From NCBI GenBank assembly GCA_001430745.1, contig KQ481983.1, positions 2,356,162 to 2,369,075 of the forward strand: a stretch of 12,914 nucleotides of DNA, written 5' to 3'. A program made the translations under genes and the position numbers. Shown in pieces: positions 8,550 through 12,914 of the stretch. Positions within the stretch are counted from its first letter, which is position 1. Each line of letters starts with the position of its first letter. Source of the DNA: Auxenochlorella pyrenoidosa. Taxonomy: Eukaryota > Chlorophyta > Trebouxiophyceae > Chlorellales > Chlorellaceae. The notes under the pieces were generated by a model that saw only the letters and a list, made by a program, of their open reading frames with translations, ran no database searches and was not told the origin of the DNA.

Positions 8550-9165
8550 ATGGTGCAAGCTCTGGCTACATCAAGCCCGCACGGTGAGCACATGGCACTA
8601 ATAAGGGATGCAGGTGTGACGGACCGCCGCACATGGGAGCTCCGGAGCTCTGCAGAGGCCTGACTGTGCGGGTGTCCCTCTTCCCGCAGGCGAAGATGTC
8701 TGCGATTCGTTTTCAGAGATGCCGCCCTGCACCCCGACGGCAGCGGCACAAGCCCACCGGACAGCGATGCCCACAGTACCACGCGCCGCAACCGGCTCGC
8801 CGCCGCTCTCCCAGCTGGCCCTGACTGCGGTCCTGGCTGAGCTGCCACCCGCTGAGGTGATGCCTGTCTCTGGAGGCTACATGGTGGTGCGTCGGACCAG
8901 GGGCGGCGCAGGGGAGCGCTATGCTCGTCAGCTCAGCCGCCTGCGCAGGCTCTGCGGCGCACACCGCGCGCTGCGCCACGGGCAGCGCCCGTTGCCTGGC
9001 CCGGAGGCGCGCCTGCTGGCAGCGCTGCACACGGCAGCAGCCGCAAACCGTGCCCTGGCCACGCCCAGCCTGCCGTCCAGCATACGCATGCGCCTGATGC
9101 TGCTGCACCACAGCGCGCGCACCTCTGCCGGCGCCACGGCACGTGCTCTCGCTGAGCACCACTGA
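8550..9165 (+). CDS. Hypothetical protein, member B of the local two-gene family
   Basis: No known family is recognised. The model has two exons, 8550-8583 and 8690-9165. The intron 8584-8689 is 106 nt with borders GTGAGC and CCCGCAG, phase 1, giving 169 aa. Without the intron, translation could start at the in-frame ATG 8719. The N-terminus is Ala/Thr/Pro-rich. Then come LPPAEVMP with GGYMVVRR (63-80), a basic Leu/Arg segment YARQLSRLRRLCGAHRAL (89-106), and GPEARLLAAL...ANRAL (115-134). The tail is Ala/Ser/Arg-rich and ends in AEHH. Both conserved blocks match the protein at 6828-7349, which lies on the same strand; member A carries about 20 extra residues in the linker. No signal peptide, membrane helix or catalytic motif is evident. 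The many Arg residues suggest possible nucleic-acid or membrane-surface contact, but this is only inference. The 3' end is convergent with the WD40 gene. Confidence 0.65.
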
Positions 9166-9999
9166 GCGCCGCCGCAGCAGGCAATTTCTGTCTTCCAGCA
9201 ACGAATGCCACTCCTCAGAACATGAGTGATGAGAGCATATTGCCTGCACCTCCTTTTGGGGCCCACCGCAATCCATGTGGCCGCACCTGTTTGCGGCCTG
9301 CTCCATTATCTCCTGCGGCCCCCAGCAGCGTCCCCCCCCCATGCACGTGTCCTAACTACGCACTTGGCTACTGCGACACAGCGATTGCTTGACGCGCCTG
9401 CATGCTTTCACCTGCCATTCATCACCCCCGCCTGTCACCCATCCTGCCGGCTGCAGCACCTTCCTCACAGCCGCATTTGCAGCGAGGCCCTCAGAATAAA
9501 TTTATGCCTCTTTCATGACCTGTGTGTTGTTTTGTGCGCCCCACCCATCACACTACCTCCAACCTTACTCAGTCACCCCCGAGTCACCTTCCCGCCTATC
9601 ACGCCTCCACTGCTCGACGTCACCAGCCCAGCGCCCACCATCACAAAAGTTGAACGTGTGTTCTGGCCCCGCAGTCATGGCCCTCTGCGCCCCTCCCCAG
9701 CGCGCCGCCTCTGTCGGAGCTTGCATTGCCCTCTGTTCGAGCGCGCATTGCCGTGACCTTCTTCTGCTTCAATTCATCGCCCCAGAATGCCTCTGGAACC
9801 GGACTACTTAGCGCATGAAGAAACGCCTCCCTCTGTTTCCGAACAACCTCTGAACAACCGTTTAAGTTTGAGCAGCACACCACGACTGAGCAGGGCATGG
9901 CAGCCTGTGTGGTCATCACATGCATCGATGGGCCCAGCCTGGGGGCCCTGCAAGGCAGGGCCCTGTAACATGTTGGCTGAAGGCATGCCGACCTGCCGC
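9166..9999. other. Convergent intergenic region, pyrimidine-rich on the + strand
   Basis: This lies between the stop of unknown gene B (+) and the stop of the WD40 gene (-). From about 9300 to 9650 the + strand is again C/T/A-rich, like the tract downstream of gene A. A canonical AATAAA occurs at 9495-9500 (+), about 330 nt past the stop of gene B, and a TGTAA at 9964-9968 (+). Either could serve as a 3'-end signal. A short frame from ATG 9676 (44 codons) has no visible partner exon. No minus-strand TGTAA is visible for the WD40 gene. Confidence 0.45.
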
Positions 10000-12912
<2,913 letters not shown>

Positions 12913-12914
12913 GG

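Noticed and set aside
9676..9811. Short + frame starting MALCAPPQRAAS, superficially like a chloroplast transit peptide
   Set aside because: No donor site or downstream exon could be found. It lies in a convergent gap and ends after 44 codons.

Overview
This looks like nuclear DNA from a GC-rich green alga. The evidence is two chloroplast light-harvesting genes split by many short introns (about 100-300 nt, GTGAG...GCAG borders), strongly C/G-ending codons, plant/algal gene families, and TGTAA pentamers about 145-170 nt past two stop codons. A trebouxiophyte (Chlorella-like) origin is my best guess, but the sequence alone does not prove it. All gene models below were spliced by hand. The splice phases close in every multi-exon model.

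Layout: (1) 1-736, + strand, the 3' end of a transaldolase-family gene. (2) 1440-3616, - strand, a nine-exon LHC gene (261 aa, LHCA-like), convergent with gene 1. (3) 3617-3832, a 216-bp gap between two divergent start codons, presumably a bidirectional light-harvesting promoter with two GATGGGCCA direct repeats. (4) 3833-5583, + strand, a seven-exon LHCA1-like gene (219 aa). (5) 5584-9999, a sparser and partly lower-GC stretch. It holds two + strand genes of unknown function (6828-7349 and 8550-9165) whose proteins are clearly paralogous to each other. Each is followed by a long pyrimidine-rich, gene-less tract. (6) 10000-12901, - strand, the 3' nine exons of an RBBP4/MSI1-type histone-binding WD40 gene that runs off the right edge.

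Functionally, the central divergent pair encodes two photosystem I antenna proteins that are probably co-expressed. The flanking transaldolase and chromatin genes are unrelated housekeeping functions. The least explained content is the paralogous unknown pair. The next is a set of simple repeats placed exactly on splice sites of the WD40 gene: a G-quadruplex-type run over one donor, a 23-nt homopolymer next to one acceptor, and a (GT)9 tract that begins an intron.
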